NCBI RefSeq assembly: GCF_016427605.1
Contig: NZ_JAELXQ010000001.1
Span: 250,860-314,859, forward strand
Reading direction: 5' to 3'
Source: Ochrobactrum sp. Q0168
GTDB lineage: Bacteria > Pseudomonadota > Alphaproteobacteria > Rhizobiales > Rhizobiaceae
DNA length: 64,000 nt
Shown: piece by piece, positions 16,479-26,598 of the stretch
Layout of the letters: each line of letters begins with the position of its first letter
How positions within the stretch are numbered: the stretch's first letter is position 1
Notes under the pieces: generated by a model
Seen by the model: only the letters and a program-made list of their open reading frames with translations
Databases searched by the model: none
Told to the model about the DNA's origin: nothing
Made by a program: the position numbers and the translations under genes

Positions 16479-17249
16479 ATGGCATTGCCTGATTTCAGCA
16501 TGCGCCAGCTTCTGGAAGCTGGTGTTCACTTCGGCCACCAGACCCACCGCTGGAACCCGAAAATGGCGCCTTTCATCTATGGCGCTCGTAATAACATCCA
16601 CATCATGGACCTGTCCCAGACCGTTCCTCTGCTGCACAACGCGCTGAAGATCGTTTCGGACACCGTTGCTCGCGGCGGTCGCGTTCTGTTCGTCGGCACG
16701 AAGCGTCAGGCTTCGGACATCATCGCCGATGCAGCAAACCGTTCAGCCCAGTACTACGTCAACGCCCGCTGGCTCGGCGGCATGATGACCAACTGGAAGA
16801 CGATCTCCAACTCGATCCAGCGTCTGCGCAAGCTCGACGAACTTCTGGCCGGCGAAGGCCAGGGCTTCACCAAGAAGGAACTTCTGAACCTTCAGCGTGA
16901 GCGTGAAAAGCTTGACCGCGCACTCGGTGGCATCAAGGACATGGGTTCGGTTCCTGACCTGATCTTCATCATCGACACCAACAAGGAAGCAATTGCTATC
17001 CAGGAAGCCAAGCGTCTTGGCATTCCGGTTGTTGCCGTGATCGACTCGAACTGCGATCCGGACCAGATCGACTACCCGATCCCGGGCAACGACGATGCCG
17101 CACGCGCTATCTCGCTCTATTGCGATCTGGTTGCACGCGCTGCTCTCGACGGTATTGCGCGCCAGCAGGGTGCAATGGGCATCGACATCGGTGCGCAGGC
17201 TGAAGCCCCGGTTGAGCCAGCTCTCGAAGCTCCGGCTGAAGGCGCTTAA
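16479..17249 (+). CDS. rpsB: 30S ribosomal protein S2
   Basis: Ribosomal protein S2 is part of the small subunit head-body junction and joins late in assembly. The 256-residue product begins [20 protein letters not shown] and contains the hallmark [50 protein letters not shown] and the C-terminal domain [20 protein letters not shown]. The ATG at 16479 has AAAAGGA eight bases upstream; an open frame to 16395 is not supported by the family. It is followed by tsf, as in nearly all bacteria, with two hairpins and a promoter between. Confidence 0.97.
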   Translation: MALPDFSMRQLLEAGVHFGHQTHRWNPKMAPFIYGARNNIHIMDLSQTVPLLHNALKIVSDTVARGGRVLFVGTKRQASDIIADAANRSAQYYVNARWLGGMMTNWKTISNSIQRLRKLDELLAGEGQGFTKKELLNLQREREKLDRALGGIKDMGSVPDLIFIIDTNKEAIAIQEAKRLGIPVVAVIDSNCDPDQIDYPIPGNDDAARAISLYCDLVARAALDGIARQQGAMGIDIGAQAEAPVEPALEAPAEGA

Positions 17250-17264
17250 TCAGCGCATGATTTC

Positions 17265-17300
17265 ATCCATCCGTCATATCTCTGATAGAGGCGGATGGAT
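17265..17300 (+). terminator. Hairpin between rpsB and tsf (possible attenuator)
   Basis: ATCCATCCG (17265-17273) pairs perfectly with CGGATGGAT (17292-17300). There is no T-run after it, so it may slow rather than stop transcription, or protect the rpsB mRNA end. Confidence 0.4.
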
Positions 17301-17344
17301 AATCTCGTTTCATTCCGGCGCAAGGGCGTGATTCCGAAGCACGT

Positions 17345-17374
17345 TTGACGGTTTTCGGGCAAAACACGCTACCT
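17345..17374 (+). promoter_or_regulatory. Candidate sigma-70 promoter for tsf
   Basis: TTGACG at 17345-17350 and CTACCT at 17369-17374 are separated by 18 bases. Both fit the alphaproteobacterial housekeeping pattern (TTGAC, CTATAT-like). The distance to the tsf ATG is about 68 bases, leaving room for a leader with one hairpin. Confidence 0.45.
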
Positions 17375-17397
17375 CAAAATAGCGCCGGTTCAAAGTT

Positions 17398-17418
17398 GGC
17401 ACACCCATTCGGTGTGCC
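17398..17418 (+). promoter_or_regulatory. Leader hairpin ahead of tsf
   Basis: GGCACACC (17398-17405) pairs perfectly with GGTGTGCC (17411-17418) around a five-base loop. It ends 24 bases before the tsf ATG, just ahead of the AAAGGCG ribosome binding site. Function unknown; it could modulate translation or act as part of a terminator pair with the stem at 17265. Confidence 0.4.
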
Positions 17419-17442
17419 TTCGCTTTCGTGAAAGGCGACACA

Positions 17443-18360
17443 ATGAGCATTTCCGCATCTCAGGTTAAAGAACTCCGCGAACTGACCGGCGCTGGCATGA
17501 TGGACTGCAAGGCGGCGCTTGCAGAAACCAATGGTGACATCGAAGCTGCTGTCGATTGGCTGCGCGCCAAGGGCATTGCAAAGGCCGACAAGAAGGCTGG
17601 TCGTACGGCTGCCGAAGGTCTGGTTGGCGTTGCATCTTCCGGCAATAAGGCTGTTGTCGTTGAAGTCAACTCCGAAACCGACTTCGTTGCCCGCAACGAC
17701 GCTTTCCAGGATCTGGTTCGCAAGATCGCAAAGGCTGCTCTGGCTACCGACGGTTCGACCGAAGCCGTGGCCAACGCCAATGTTGACGGCAAATCCGTTA
17801 CCGAAACTGCCAAGGACGCAGTTGCAACCATCGGCGAAAACATCAGCTTCCGTCGTTCGGCAGCTCTGAGCGTTCCGCAGGGTACGGTTGCAACCTACAT
17901 CCACAACGGCGTTGCTGATGGTCTCGGCAAGCTCGGCGTTCTGGTTGCTATCGAAACCGCTGGCGATGCAGAAGCTGCAAATGCATTCGGTCGTCAGGTT
18001 GCAATGCACGTTGCTGCTATCAACCCGCTCGCGCTGACCGCTGAAGACGTTGATCCGGCTGCCGCCGAACGCGAAAAGTCGATCTTCATCGAGCAGGCTC
18101 GTGAATCCGGCAAGCCGGACAATATCATCGAAAAGATGATCGAAGGCCGTATGCGCAAGTTCTATGAAGAAGTTGTTCTTCTGTCGCAGGCTTTCGTCAT
18201 CAATCCGGATCTGACGGTTGCAGCTGCCCTCAAGGAAGCTGAAAAGACCATCGGCGCTCCGGCCAAGATCGTCGGCTTTGCCCGCATCGCACTCGGCGAA
18301 GGCATCGAAAAGGAAGAAAGCGATTTCGCTGCTGAAGTCGCCGCTGCAGCCAAGGGCTGA
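17443..18360 (+). CDS. tsf: Elongation factor Ts
   Basis: EF-Ts is the nucleotide exchange factor that recycles EF-Tu. The 305-residue product begins [20 protein letters not shown], includes the UBA-like N-domain with [21 protein letters not shown], and the TDFVARND motif that contacts EF-Tu at about residue 80. The ATG at 17443 has AAAGGCG upstream and matches the family; a start at 17428 is open but not favoured. It follows rpsB and precedes pyrH. A strong perfect hairpin lies downstream. Confidence 0.97.
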   Translation: MSISASQVKELRELTGAGMMDCKAALAETNGDIEAAVDWLRAKGIAKADKKAGRTAAEGLVGVASSGNKAVVVEVNSETDFVARNDAFQDLVRKIAKAALATDGSTEAVANANVDGKSVTETAKDAVATIGENISFRRSAALSVPQGTVATYIHNGVADGLGKLGVLVAIETAGDAEAANAFGRQVAMHVAAINPLALTAEDVDPAAAEREKSIFIEQARESGKPDNIIEKMIEGRMRKFYEEVVLLSQAFVINPDLTVAAALKEAEKTIGAPAKIVGFARIALGEGIEKEESDFAAEVAAAAKG

Positions 18361-18421
18361 TGCGCTGAAAGCGTATTTGCGCTTTCAGAACAGGCTTTAG
18401 CCTGAAAAGGCTTTTGATTAT

Positions 18422-18453
18422 GAAGGGCATCGCGTGACAACGCGATGCCCTTC
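18422..18453 (+). terminator. Strong hairpin after tsf
   Basis: GAAGGGCATCGCG and CGCGATGCCCTTC are perfect 13-base inverted repeats around a six-base loop. A smaller stem (CTGAAAGCG / CGCTTTCAG, 18364-18388) precedes it. There is no T-run, so termination may be partial. Confidence 0.6.
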
Positions 18454-18505
18454 GTGTATCGGAACGCAACACAATCACTTTATTTCGATCAGTGGAGAGC
18501 ATTCC

Positions 18506-19228
18506 ATGTCCGGCAAGCCCGCCTATAAGCGCGTCCTTTTGAAAGCCTCGGGCGAGGCATTGATGGGCAGTCAGGGCTTCGGCATCGATGTTTCCGTTGC
18601 AGACCGGATCGCCAACGATATCAAGCAGGCGCGCCAGTTGGGCGTCGAAGTCGGCGTGGTGATCGGCGGCGGTAATATTTTTCGCGGTGTAGCCGTGGCG
18701 TCCAAGGGCGGCGACCGCGTGACCGGCGATCATATGGGCATGCTCGCGACGGTGATCAATTCGCTGGCGCTACGTACATCGCTGCACAAGATCGGCGTCG
18801 ATGCCGTTGTTCTCTCCGCCATAGCAATGCCGGAAATCTGCGAGAGTTTTTCGCAGCGTCAGGCAACGGCCTATATGGACGAGGGCAAAGTGGTGATTTT
18901 CGCAGGCGGCACCGGCAATCCGTTCTTCACGACCGATTCAGCGGCAGCATTGCGCGCGGCGGAGATTGAAGCGGATGCGCTGTTGAAGGGCACGCAGGTT
19001 GACGGCATCTATTCGGCTGATCCGAAAAAGGACCCGACCGCGACGCGTTTCGACACGCTCACCCACAAGGAAGTTCTCGATCGCGGCCTGGCCGTCATGG
19101 ATACGGCAGCAGTCGCCCTTGCGCGCGAGAACAACATTCCGATAATAGTCTATTCCATCCATGAAAACGGCGGCTTGGCCGAAATTCTGCAAGGCAAGGG
19201 ACGCTGCACGATCGTTTCCGATAATTGA
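18506..19228 (+). CDS. pyrH: Uridylate (UMP) kinase
   Basis: PyrH phosphorylates UMP to UDP with ATP in pyrimidine nucleotide synthesis; the bacterial enzyme is an amino acid kinase family hexamer. The 240-residue product shows KRVLLKASGEALMG, VVIGGGNIFRG, DHMGMLATVINSLAL and IFAGGTGNPFFTTDSAAALR, all family marks. The ATG at 18506 has GGAGAG upstream; the longer open frame from 18434 runs through the preceding hairpin and is rejected. It is separated from frr by 49 bases in the conserved order tsf-pyrH-frr-uppS-cdsA. Confidence 0.97.
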   Translation: MSGKPAYKRVLLKASGEALMGSQGFGIDVSVADRIANDIKQARQLGVEVGVVIGGGNIFRGVAVASKGGDRVTGDHMGMLATVINSLALRTSLHKIGVDAVVLSAIAMPEICESFSQRQATAYMDEGKVVIFAGGTGNPFFTTDSAAALRAAEIEADALLKGTQVDGIYSADPKKDPTATRFDTLTHKEVLDRGLAVMDTAAVALARENNIPIIVYSIHENGGLAEILQGKGRCTIVSDN

Positions 19229-19277
19229 TCAACGATGATCGTTCACATGTCTTGCTGCGTATCGAAGGAGAATATGC

Positions 19278-19838
19278 ATGAGTGATGCTTTTGACATCAA
19301 CGACCTGAAACGCCGCATGGAAGGCGCAGTCAACTCTTTGAAGCACGATCTGAATGGTCTTCGCACCGGTCGCGCTTCCGCCAGCCTGCTTGAGCCGATC
19401 ACCATCGAAGCCTATGGCGCGACGATGCCGATCAATCAGGTTGCCAATATCACGGTTCCAGAATCGCGCATGCTTTCAGTCTCCGTGTGGGACAAGAGCA
19501 TGGTTGGCGCTGTCGAGCGGGCTATCCGTGATTCCGGTCTGGGCCTCAACCCGATTACCGACGGCATGACGCTGCGTATTCCGCTGCCGGAACTGAACGA
19601 ACAGCGCCGCAAGGAACTGGTCAAGATCGCGCATCAATATGCCGAGCAGGGCCGTATCGCCGCTCGCCATGTGCGTCGCGATGGCATGGACACGTTGAAA
19701 AAGCTGGAGAAGGACGGCGACATCAGTCAGGATGACAGCCGCGTTCTGTCCGAAAAGGTGCAGAAGTTGACCGACGACACCATCGCCGAAATGGATAAGG
19801 TTGTTGCCGTCAAGGAAGGCGAAATCATGCAGGTCTAG
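19278..19838 (+). CDS. frr: Ribosome recycling factor
   Basis: RRF splits post-termination ribosomes together with EF-G. The 186-residue length is exactly usual. Marks are [30 protein letters not shown] near the start (written here only as seen at residues 10-40), the [20 protein letters not shown] strand-helix and the C-terminal [27 protein letters not shown] precedes the ATG. It is followed by uppS after 33 bases. Confidence 0.97.
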   Translation: MSDAFDINDLKRRMEGAVNSLKHDLNGLRTGRASASLLEPITIEAYGATMPINQVANITVPESRMLSVSVWDKSMVGAVERAIRDSGLGLNPITDGMTLRIPLPELNEQRRKELVKIAHQYAEQGRIAARHVRRDGMDTLKKLEKDGDISQDDSRVLSEKVQKLTDDTIAEMDKVVAVKEGEIMQV

Positions 19839-19871
19839 GACCTGCGTGATTTTGACAAAGGAGAGCCAGGA

Positions 19872-20636
19872 ATGTCCGATCCGCGCCACATCGCCATTAT
19901 TATGGATGGCAATGGCCGTTGGGCGAAGGCGCGTGGCTTGCCGCGTAGCGCCGGGCATCGTGCTGGCGTGGAAGCGCTGCGCGAAACGGTGCGGGCGGCG
20001 GGTGATCGCGGTCTTGGCTATCTCACGCTTTTTGCGTTCTCTTCCGAAAACTGGTCGCGACCGAGCGGCGAGGTCAATGACCTGCTCGGTCTGCTCAAGC
20101 TTTTCATCCGTCGCGATCTTGCCGACCTTCATCGTAACAATGTGAAGGTCAGCATCATCGGCGAGCGGGAAGGGCTGGCCGACGATATTCGCGGGCTGCT
20201 CACCGAGGCGGAAGCCCTGACCCGCCGCAACACCGGCCTCAATCTGGTAATTGCCTTCAATTACGGTTCGCGCGACGAAATTGTGCGGGCAGTCAAGAGT
20301 CTGGCGCGTGATGTTGCTGCCGGTCGTCTGGACCCCGCGTCGATTTCCGCCGAGCTGCTCTCGGCCAATCTCGATACCGCTTCCATGCCCGATCCAGACC
20401 TAATCATCCGCACGAGCGGCGAGATGCGGCTGTCGAATTTTCTGCTTTGGCAGGCCGCCTATGCGGAATTTCTGTTTCTGCCCGGTCACTGGCCGGATTT
20501 CCGCCCGGCCGATCTCGATGCTGCCTATGAGGTGTTCCGCCAGCGTGAGCGCCGTTTTGGCGGCGTTGAAACGCGGAGCAGTCTGCCAACCAGCCTCGAA
20601 GATTGCGAAGAGGGTAACCGGGCTATCGGGCAATAA
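19872..20636 (+). CDS. uppS: Undecaprenyl diphosphate synthase (cis-prenyltransferase)
   Basis: UppS makes the C55 lipid carrier for peptidoglycan and O-antigen from farnesyl and isopentenyl diphosphate. The 254-residue product opens [19 protein letters not shown], with the catalytic Asp in MDGNGRWA, then [32 protein letters not shown] and the C-terminal [19 protein letters not shown] and [14 protein letters not shown] motifs. GGAG lies ahead of the ATG. It is followed by cdsA after 92 bases. Confidence 0.97.
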   Translation: MSDPRHIAIIMDGNGRWAKARGLPRSAGHRAGVEALRETVRAAGDRGLGYLTLFAFSSENWSRPSGEVNDLLGLLKLFIRRDLADLHRNNVKVSIIGEREGLADDIRGLLTEAEALTRRNTGLNLVIAFNYGSRDEIVRAVKSLARDVAAGRLDPASISAELLSANLDTASMPDPDLIIRTSGEMRLSNFLLWQAAYAEFLFLPGHWPDFRPADLDAAYEVFRQRERRFGGVETRSSLPTSLEDCEEGNRAIGQ

Positions 20637-20728
20637 ATGTCATGATGGATTGTTTCGCTGCCATGCATCTTCATTGCCCTGTTCCATCGCATCGCATACC
20701 CTGACGCAGCGTAAGCCGAAAGGTCTCA

Positions 20729-21541
20729 ATGTCCAATCTGCAAACCCGTATTCTCACCGCCATTGTGCTCGGCGCAGCCGCCTTATGGCTTACCTGGGTA
20801 GGCGGGTTGGGTTTCACGCTTTTCGCAATCGCTATCGGTCTGGCGATGTTCTACGAATGGACGGCCCTGAGCGCTCCGCGTCAAACATTGTTTTCGCGGG
20901 TTTTCGGCTGGGTCTGGCTGGTCCTGACAGCCATTCTTCTGATTCTGGATCGCAGCGCGTTGCTGACCATCGGTACGCTTCTGCTTGGAACACTGATTCT
21001 TCTCGCCACCCAGTGGAAAACCGGTCGGGCCTGGCCTGCAGCCGGGCTTTTCTACGCCGGGTTTTCGGCAATATCGCTCTCGCTTTTGCGCGGTGACGAG
21101 CCATTCGGCTTTACGGCCATCGTCTTTCTGTTCGCCGTCGTCTGGTCCACGGACATCGCAGCCTATTTCAACGGTCGCGCCTTGGGCGGGCCAAAGCTCG
21201 CGCCGCGTTTTTCCCCCAACAAGACATGGTCTGGCGCCATTGGCGGCGCTGCTGCTGCTGTTGCAGGCGGCATTCTGGTCGCTTCGCTTGTGGCAACGCC
21301 CGGCAGCCTGATCGTGCCGCTTCTGGCGCTTCTGCTCTCTATCGTTTCGCAGATCGGCGACCTGGCGGAATCCTGGGTGAAGCGCCAGTTCGGCGCCAAG
21401 GATTCGGGTCGCCTTCTGCCGGGACATGGCGGCGTGCTGGACCGTGTGGATGGGCTTGTCGCCGCTGCTGCACTTCTATACCTCTTTGGTGCCGTGATTG
21501 CAGAGCCGGATGTGCCATCTGCTATCTTTTTCAGTTTCTAA
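20729..21541 (+). CDS. cdsA: Phosphatidate cytidylyltransferase
   Basis: CdsA makes CDP-diacylglycerol, the precursor of all phospholipids, in the inner membrane. The 270-residue product has about eight hydrophobic segments and the signature near the C-terminus, SQIGDLAESWVKRQFGAKDS followed by GRLLPGHGGVLDRVDGL. Also visible are STDIAAYFNGRALGGPKLAP and FSPNKTWSG, normal for the family. The frame ends just before rseP. Confidence is high from the signature. Confidence 0.96.
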   Translation: MSNLQTRILTAIVLGAAALWLTWVGGLGFTLFAIAIGLAMFYEWTALSAPRQTLFSRVFGWVWLVLTAILLILDRSALLTIGTLLLGTLILLATQWKTGRAWPAAGLFYAGFSAISLSLLRGDEPFGFTAIVFLFAVVWSTDIAAYFNGRALGGPKLAPRFSPNKTWSGAIGGAAAAVAGGILVASLVATPGSLIVPLLALLLSIVSQIGDLAESWVKRQFGAKDSGRLLPGHGGVLDRVDGLVAAAALLYLFGAVIAEPDVPSAIFFSF

Positions 21542-21626
21542 GCGGCAGGCGATTCGTAGAGTACGAGGATCGGCGCGCCAATCCAGGCTGCGATCGATCA
21601 ACGGGTGATTTGTAAGGAGTAGTGAT

Positions 21627-22766
21627 TTGCAGGAGGCTCTGGCCTTTTTCTTCGGCGGTGAAAGCCTGCTTGTCGGGACAATTGTACCGTTCCTTTTCGT
21701 TCTTACAGTCGTCGTATTCGTGCATGAGATGGGGCATTATCTGGTGGCGCGATGGTGCGGCATCGGTGCGCAGGCCTTTTCAATTGGCTTTGGTCCGGAA
21801 CTTCTCGGCTTTACTGATCGTCGGGGCACGCGCTGGAAGCTCTCAGCCATTCCGCTTGGCGGCTATGTGAAGTTCATCGGCGATGAAAGCGAAACCAGTT
21901 CGCCCGTCGGTGTGGATAGCAATGTGCTGAGCGAGGAAGATCGTAAGCGCGCGTTTCATACCCAACCGGTCTGGAAGCGTGCGGCAACGGTTTTTGCCGG
22001 TCCGGCCTTCAACATCATTCTGACGATTGTCATTTTCAGCGTGTTCTTTGCGCTTTATGGGCGGCAGATCGCTGATCCGCTGATTGCGGGCGTACAACCC
22101 AATAGTCCTGCGGCTGCCGCCGGGTTTGAACCGGGTGACCGCTTTATCAGTGTCGAGGGCGAGAAGATCACCACTTTTGCCGATGTGCAGCGCATCGTTT
22201 CGGGCCGGGCAGGCGACACGCTCGACTTTACGGTCGAGCGCGGCGGCAAGATGGTGGATCTCAAGGCAACGCCCGCGACCGTTGAACGCGTAGACCCACT
22301 TGGCAACAAGGTGAAGCTCGGCGCCATCGGTGTCGAGACCACGGAAGCGGTCGGCAATTTCCGCCGCATTGAATATGGTCCGCTCGAATCAGTCGGGCAG
22401 GCGGTGATGGAGACCGGCTTCATCATCAGCCGCACGGGTGAGTTTTTCACACGTTTTGCTTTTGGCCGTGAGGATAAGTGCCAGCTCGGCGGGCCAGTCA
22501 AGATTGCCAATATGGCGAGCAAGGCTGCAAGTGCCGGCTTTGACTGGTTGATACAATTGACGGCTATGCTGTCCATTGGGATCGGGCTTTTGAACCTGTT
22601 TCCCCTGCCGCCGCTGGATGGCGGGCATCTGGTTTTCTATGCTGTGGAGGCAATCAAGGGCAGCCCGGTGTCACCTGGAGCGCAGGAGATTTTCTACCGC
22701 ATTGGATTCCTTCTTGTGATGGGATTTATGGGGTTCGTACTTTTCAACGACCTCTTTGCCTGCTAG
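21627..22766 (+). CDS. rseP: Regulated intramembrane zinc protease RseP
   Basis: RseP is a site-2 protease in the inner membrane. The 379-residue product has HEMGH at residues 33-37 in the first membrane helix, one PDZ domain at about 120-215 (VQPNSPAAAAGFEPGDRFIS), and the second metal-ligand motif PLPPLDGGHLVFY near 330. The start is a TTG at 21627, following GTAAGGAGTAG. Its usual target class is anti-sigma factors. The position before bamA is conserved widely. Confidence 0.96.
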   Translation: MQEALAFFFGGESLLVGTIVPFLFVLTVVVFVHEMGHYLVARWCGIGAQAFSIGFGPELLGFTDRRGTRWKLSAIPLGGYVKFIGDESETSSPVGVDSNVLSEEDRKRAFHTQPVWKRAATVFAGPAFNIILTIVIFSVFFALYGRQIADPLIAGVQPNSPAAAAGFEPGDRFISVEGEKITTFADVQRIVSGRAGDTLDFTVERGGKMVDLKATPATVERVDPLGNKVKLGAIGVETTEAVGNFRRIEYGPLESVGQAVMETGFIISRTGEFFTRFAFGREDKCQLGGPVKIANMASKAASAGFDWLIQLTAMLSIGIGLLNLFPLPPLDGGHLVFYAVEAIKGSPVSPGAQEIFYRIGFLLVMGFMGFVLFNDLFAC

Positions 22767-23133
22767 ATCAATTGCCGACTGTCTCAGGCAGCGGTCCTCG
22801 GAATTGAAATCTTGGGGGATGACGATCTTGGGGTTTATTGGCTAGACCGGCCTGCTCGGTTAAGCTGACTGCACAGAGACGACTCTTTGTCCGACGGAGG
22901 CCGGGCGAGGTGTTAAACAGAAGTGAACATTGGGAGCGACGACCGGAAAAGCTAAGCAATCTGTTTACCATAACTTACAATTCGCGTGGCACGGATGCCA
23001 CGCTTGTTGCCTAAGTAAACAGAATTTAACCGCAACGCTTGCTTGTATGGAAAAACCGGCTAATACGGTTGTATCTGTACGCATTTTTCTGGGTTCATCG
23101 TCCCGGGGACAGAAACGAAGGTTCGGAAAGCCT
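22767..23133. other. Leader region between rseP and bamA
   Basis: These 367 bases hold no convincing gene, although one frame is open from 22930 into bamA. A perfect stem GCGTGGCA / TGCCACGC (22984-22991 and 22996-23003) with a CGGA loop lies in the middle; it lacks a T-run. The length suggests a separate promoter and an untranslated leader for bamA. Confidence 0.45.
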
Positions 23134-25491
23134 ATGACGGCAAGTTCTAAATTCTTTGGCGCCGCGTCCGCGCTCGCCATGTCGGTGGCTCTAGTGGCTT
23201 CGGGTACTGCTGCGCTCTCGCTCGCATCCGTGAATGTCGCGGAAGCTGCCGTTGTGAGCCGTATCGATGTTCGTGGCAACACACGCGTTGATGCTCAGAC
23301 CATTCGCGACAACATCGACATTCGTCCGGGCAAGGCCTTCACCAGCGCTGATATCGATGCTGCGGTGAAGCGTCTTTTCGCTATGGGGCTGTTTTCCGAT
23401 GTTCGCATCAACCAGTCCGGCAGCACGCTTGTCGTCAATGTGAGCGAGCGTTCCGTGGTCAACAATGTCCTGTTCCAGGGCAACAAGAAGATCAAGGATC
23501 CCGACCTGACGCGCGCCGTCCAGCTGAAGCCGCGTTCGCCTTACGATGCGGCGATAATGGAGTCGGACAAGGAAGCCATCAAGGCTGCCTATGCACATAT
23601 CGGACGCAGCGATGCGACCGTGAATGCACGCACCGTCGATCTCGGCCAGGGTCGTGTTAACGTTGTCTACGAAGTCAACGAAGGCTCGCGCACCAAGATC
23701 GCCAATATCGAATTCGTTGGCAATCAGGCTTATAGCGGTCGTCGTCTGCGCGATGTCATCTCCACCAAGCGTTCGAACCCGCTGTCGTGGCTGACCCGCA
23801 ATGACGTTTACGACGAAGGCCGTTTGCAGGCTGATGAGGAAACGCTGCGCCGTTTCTATTACAATCGTGGTTACGCGGATTTCCGCGTCGTGTCGTCGAA
23901 TGCGGTTCTCGACCCGTCGACCAATGAATATACGATTACGATCACGGTCGATGAAGGTCAGCGTTATACCTTCGGCGACGTGAGCGTTGAAAGCACCGTC
24001 GATGGCGTCAATACCGATGCCCTGACCGGTCTCGTAAAGACCCGTTCGGGTCGCGCCTACAGCGCCAAGGAAGTTGAAGATTCCGTTCTGGCTGTGACCG
24101 AGAGCGTCGCCGGTAGCGGCTATGCCTTCGCCAAGGTCGAACCGCGTGGCGATCGTAACTTCGAAAACCGCACGATTTCAGTTGTCTATAGCGTCGATCA
24201 GGGTCCGCGCGCTTACATCCAGCGCATTGAAATTCGCGGTAATGACAAGACCCGCGATTACGTGATTCGTCGTGAGTTCGACATGAATGAAGGCGATGCC
24301 TTCAATCAGGTCATGGTGCAGCGCGCCAAGCGCCGCCTCGAAGCTCTGGACTTCTTCCAGACGGTCAATATCTCGACCGCTCCAGGTTCCGAGCCGGATC
24401 AGGTGATTCTGGTTGTGGACGTTGTCGAAAAGTCGACCGGTGAATTCTCTATCGGCGGCGGTTACACCACCGGCGGCGAAACGCCGGGTGCGTCGGTCGA
24501 AGGTGCGATCACCGAGCGTAACTTCCTCGGTCGCGGCCAGTATATTCGTCTAAGCGCCGGTGCCGGTCAGGACGATATGCGCAATTATGGTCTGTCCTTC
24601 ACAGAACCGTATTTCCTTGGCTATCGCATTTCGGCTGGCTTCGACGTGTTCCGCCGCAGCTATCGCGTGAACGACGACTACGATGTCGAGCAGACCGGCG
24701 GTACGATTCGTTTTGGTCTTCCGGTCACGGAGAACTTCTCGGTCGGTCTCGCTTACAACTTGGTTCAGGAAAAGTACGACCTGTTCCGCGATAACATTGA
24801 TGGCTACTATGCACCGGCTCTGGTTGAAGCAGCAGAGAATAGCCCGTGGCTTCGCTCGTCGGTCAGCTATTCGCTGACATATAACACCATCGATGACATG
24901 AAGAATCCGCATGATGGCCTTTACGGCAAGTTCACGCAGGAATTCGCTGGTCTTGGCGGTGACGCGAAGTTCTTGAAGACGACCTTCAAGGGTAACTACT
25001 ACAAGACGCTTGCGCAGGAAGCCGACATCGTCGGTATGCTGGGTGTCGGCGGTGGCTACATCCACGAGTTCGGCGACGACGGCGTCCGTATCTTCGATCT
25101 GTTCAAGAACAATTCGGATATCATCCGCGGCTTCAAGTTCAACGGCATTGGTCGTTACCAGGATTCGCAAACCGGTCAGCGCTACTGGATGGGTGGCACG
25201 ACCTACATCAACGGTACGGCTGAAGTGCAGTTCCCGATGCCTGTCGTACCGGAAAGCCTCGGCATCCGCGGTGCGGTCTTCGCCGATGCGGCCATGCTCT
25301 ATGGCGGTGACGACGTGCTGGGCGGTCAGCCGGTTCTCGGCGACGACAAGAAGATTCGTGCTTCGGTCGGTCTCAGCCTGATGTGGGCCTCGCCGTTTGG
25401 TCCGCTGCGCTTCGACTACGCATTCCCGGTCGCGAAGGCTGATACCGACAAGGTTCAGAACTTCAACTTCGGTGTTTCGACCAAGTTCTAA
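23134..25491 (+). CDS. bamA: Outer membrane protein assembly factor BamA (Omp85)
   Basis: BamA is the core of the machine that inserts beta-barrel proteins into the outer membrane. The 785-residue precursor has a signal peptide ending near NVAEAAVV (about residue 38), five POTRA domains to about residue 435 (the first starts VSRIDVRGNTRVDAQTIRDN), and a C-terminal beta barrel ending in NFGVSTKF with the terminal Phe needed for barrel insertion. The ATG at 23134 has GGAAAG upstream and starts the signal peptide; the longer open frame from 22930 is rejected. lpxD follows. Confidence 0.96.
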   Translation: MTASSKFFGAASALAMSVALVASGTAALSLASVNVAEAAVVSRIDVRGNTRVDAQTIRDNIDIRPGKAFTSADIDAAVKRLFAMGLFSDVRINQSGSTLVVNVSERSVVNNVLFQGNKKIKDPDLTRAVQLKPRSPYDAAIMESDKEAIKAAYAHIGRSDATVNARTVDLGQGRVNVVYEVNEGSRTKIANIEFVGNQAYSGRRLRDVISTKRSNPLSWLTRNDVYDEGRLQADEETLRRFYYNRGYADFRVVSSNAVLDPSTNEYTITITVDEGQRYTFGDVSVESTVDGVNTDALTGLVKTRSGRAYSAKEVEDSVLAVTESVAGSGYAFAKVEPRGDRNFENRTISVVYSVDQGPRAYIQRIEIRGNDKTRDYVIRREFDMNEGDAFNQVMVQRAKRRLEALDFFQTVNISTAPGSEPDQVILVVDVVEKSTGEFSIGGGYTTGGETPGASVEGAITERNFLGRGQYIRLSAGAGQDDMRNYGLSFTEPYFLGYRISAGFDVFRRSYRVNDDYDVEQTGGTIRFGLPVTENFSVGLAYNLVQEKYDLFRDNIDGYYAPALVEAAENSPWLRSSVSYSLTYNTIDDMKNPHDGLYGKFTQEFAGLGGDAKFLKTTFKGNYYKTLAQEADIVGMLGVGGGYIHEFGDDGVRIFDLFKNNSDIIRGFKFNGIGRYQDSQTGQRYWMGGTTYINGTAEVQFPMPVVPESLGIRGAVFADAAMLYGGDDVLGGQPVLGDDKKIRASVGLSLMWASPFGPLRFDYAFPVAKADTDKVQNFNFGVSTKF

Positions 25492-25505
25492 CCGATTTGC
25501 CTTTC

Positions 25506-25527
25506 CCCGGGGCGGCTACGCCCCGGG
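25506..25527 (+). promoter_or_regulatory. Very GC-rich hairpin between bamA and lpxD
   Basis: CCCGGGGCG pairs perfectly with CGCCCCGGG around a GCTA loop. No T-run follows, so it is not a standard terminator. It may set the ratio of bamA to lpxD mRNA. Confidence 0.5.
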
Positions 25528-25542
25528 AGAGAAAGTGTACTG

Positions 25543-26598
25543 ATGGCAGATCCTGTCTTTTTCTCGCCTTCTCGTGAACTCACGATTGGCGATGTTGCTG
25601 ATTTCACCGGTGCAAGACTTCGTGACCCGAAGCTTGCACCGCGTTCTGTTGAGCGTCTGGCTTCCATGAAGGATGCCGGAGAGGGGTCTCTTATTTTCGT
25701 GGAAGGTAAGAAGAACGCCGAATCTCTGGCCGCAATTAAGGCTGCGGGCGTTTTTTGCAAGGAAGACATCGCTCCGAGCGTTCCTTCGCATATGGCTGCG
25801 CTGATTACCCGCAACCCTCATCGTGATTTTTCCGCTGTCGGGCGGATGTTGTTTCCAGCGTCGGCCAAGCCGGAAAGCTGGTTCGGCGAAACCGGCATCT
25901 CCCCGCAGGCCTTTATTCACCCGTCAGCGCAGATCGAAGATGGCGCGACGATTGAAGCAGGCGCGGTGATCGGCAAGGGCGTTACCGTTGGTTCGGGCAC
26001 CTTGATCGCTGCCACAGCAGTAATCGGCGAAAACTGCCAGATCGGGCGGGATAGCTATGTTGCGCCCGGCGTTACGATCCAATGCGCCTTTATCGGCAAC
26101 CGTGTGCTTCTGCACCCGGGAGTTCGCATCGGCCAGGACGGGTTTGGTTATGTGCCCGGTGCCGCCGGGCTTGAAAAAGTCCCGCAGATCGGTCGGGTCA
26201 TCATTCAGGACAATGTGGAGATCGGAGCCAACACAACGGTTGATCGTGGGTCGCTGAGCGACACGGTGGTCGGCGAGGGCTCCAAGATCGATAACCTCGT
26301 GCAGATTGCGCATAATGTGCGTATCGGACGATTCTGTCTCATTGCCGCGCATTGCGGTATTTCCGGAAGTTGCGTGATCGGCGACGGGACCATGCTTGGT
26401 GGTCGCGTCGGTCTAGCGGATCACCTTATCATCGGCTCGCGCGTGCAGATTGCAGCCGCGAGCGGCGTTATGAACGATATACCCGATGGAGAACGTTGGG
26501 GAGGTCTTCCCGCACGTCCTATCAAGCAGTGGTTCCGCGATATCGCGAACATTCGCAGCATCGGGCAATCAAGAAAGGAGCAATCCTCAGATGAGTGA
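25543..26598 (+). CDS. lpxD: UDP-3-O-acylglucosamine N-acyltransferase
   Basis: LpxD adds the second acyl chain in lipid A synthesis, moving it from acyl-ACP to UDP-3-O-acylglucosamine. The 351-residue product has the N-terminal uridine-binding domain, then a left-handed beta helix of hexapeptide repeats from about residue 120 (for example [20 protein letters not shown]). The catalytic His region is [20 protein letters not shown]. Its stop overlaps the fabZ start by eight bases, showing coupling. It is the first of five lipid A genes here. Confidence 0.96.
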   Translation: MADPVFFSPSRELTIGDVADFTGARLRDPKLAPRSVERLASMKDAGEGSLIFVEGKKNAESLAAIKAAGVFCKEDIAPSVPSHMAALITRNPHRDFSAVGRMLFPASAKPESWFGETGISPQAFIHPSAQIEDGATIEAGAVIGKGVTVGSGTLIAATAVIGENCQIGRDSYVAPGVTIQCAFIGNRVLLHPGVRIGQDGFGYVPGAAGLEKVPQIGRVIIQDNVEIGANTTVDRGSLSDTVVGEGSKIDNLVQIAHNVRIGRFCLIAAHCGISGSCVIGDGTMLGGRVGLADHLIIGSRVQIAAASGVMNDIPDGERWGGLPARPIKQWFRDIANIRSIGQSRKEQSSDE

